A model generated the notes under the pieces. That model worked only from the letters and a program-made list of their open reading frames with translations. It did no database searches and was not told the origin of the DNA. Both the position numbers and the translations under genes were made by a program. Shown piece by piece: positions 4,950 through 5,002 of a stretch of 5,002 nucleotides of DNA. Origin of the DNA: an uncultured Clostridia bacterium (GTDB taxonomy: Bacteria > Bacillota > Clostridia > Saccharofermentanales > Saccharofermentanaceae); NCBI GenBank assembly GCA_946545505.1, contig CAMNNN010000117.1:1-5002 (forward strand). The letters are read 5' to 3'. The first letter of the stretch is position 1. Each line of letters opens with the position of its first letter.

Positions 4950-5002
4950 GTGAGTGTTTTTAACAAGTACAACATAGAACCGGGACGGCTTATATGGATG
5001 GC
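4950..5002 (+). CDS. Unidentified gene, first 18 codons only (cut by window edge)
   Basis: A GTG at 4950 is preceded by AAGGA (4939-4943) at a good 6-base spacing, only 2 bases after the permease stop. The frame stays open to the window end and reads MSVFNKYNIEPGRLIWM. Tight spacing and the ribosome site suggest a fourth gene of the metal transporter operon. The visible part is too short to assign a family; an accessory or regulatory protein of the transporter is possible but unsupported. Confidence 0.6.
   Translation, partial: MSVFNKYNIEPGRLIWM

Overview
This window looks like chromosomal DNA from a low-to-mid-GC member of the Bacillota, most likely class Clostridia. The grounds are a divergent Gram-positive-style YidC relative, a lipoprotein-type metal-binding protein, a CCA-encoding tRNA, mostly AGG-type ribosome binding sites and a T-tailed hairpin terminator. 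This is inference from gene style and no species can be named.

Layout. The left part (1-1433) reads leftward. It holds a YidC/Oxa1-type membrane insertase paralogue that runs off the left edge, then upstream of it in the same transcription unit a 155-residue membrane protein of unknown function with its own promoter, then a terminator and a tRNA-Ala(CGC) gene. Bases 1434-1554 hold the tRNA promoter and a possible 24-codon gene remnant. Bases 1555-2427 encode a patatin-family lipid hydrolase, also leftward. A 56-bp divergent intergenic region follows. From 2484 everything reads rightward: a metal ABC transporter operon (substrate-binding lipoprotein, ATPase, permease) and the first 18 codons of an unidentified further gene. 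No stretch over 300 bases lacks a gene.

How the genes work together. The lipoprotein captures a divalent metal outside the membrane, the permease carries it across and the ATPase supplies energy. Genus-level names (Znu, Mnt, Sit, Psa, Adc) cannot be separated by family membership alone, but two independent clues point to manganese or iron rather than zinc. The third metal ligand position is Glu, as in manganese-binding PsaA-type proteins, not His as in ZnuA. The 14-bp palindrome between the -35 and -10 boxes carries a GCCTTAAGG core resembling the Bacillus subtilis MntR operator as I recall it.

The most interesting region is 2441-2484. A near-consensus promoter has a perfect palindrome in its spacer, and its predicted start point lies only about 3 bases before the ATG of the binding-protein gene, which has no visible Shine-Dalgarno sequence. 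The operon's first gene may therefore be translated from a leaderless or nearly leaderless message. Other unusual points are a replaced fourth metal ligand in the binding protein, a Cys/His-rich N-terminus on the ATPase, and Asn in place of the groove arginine of the YidC-like protein.
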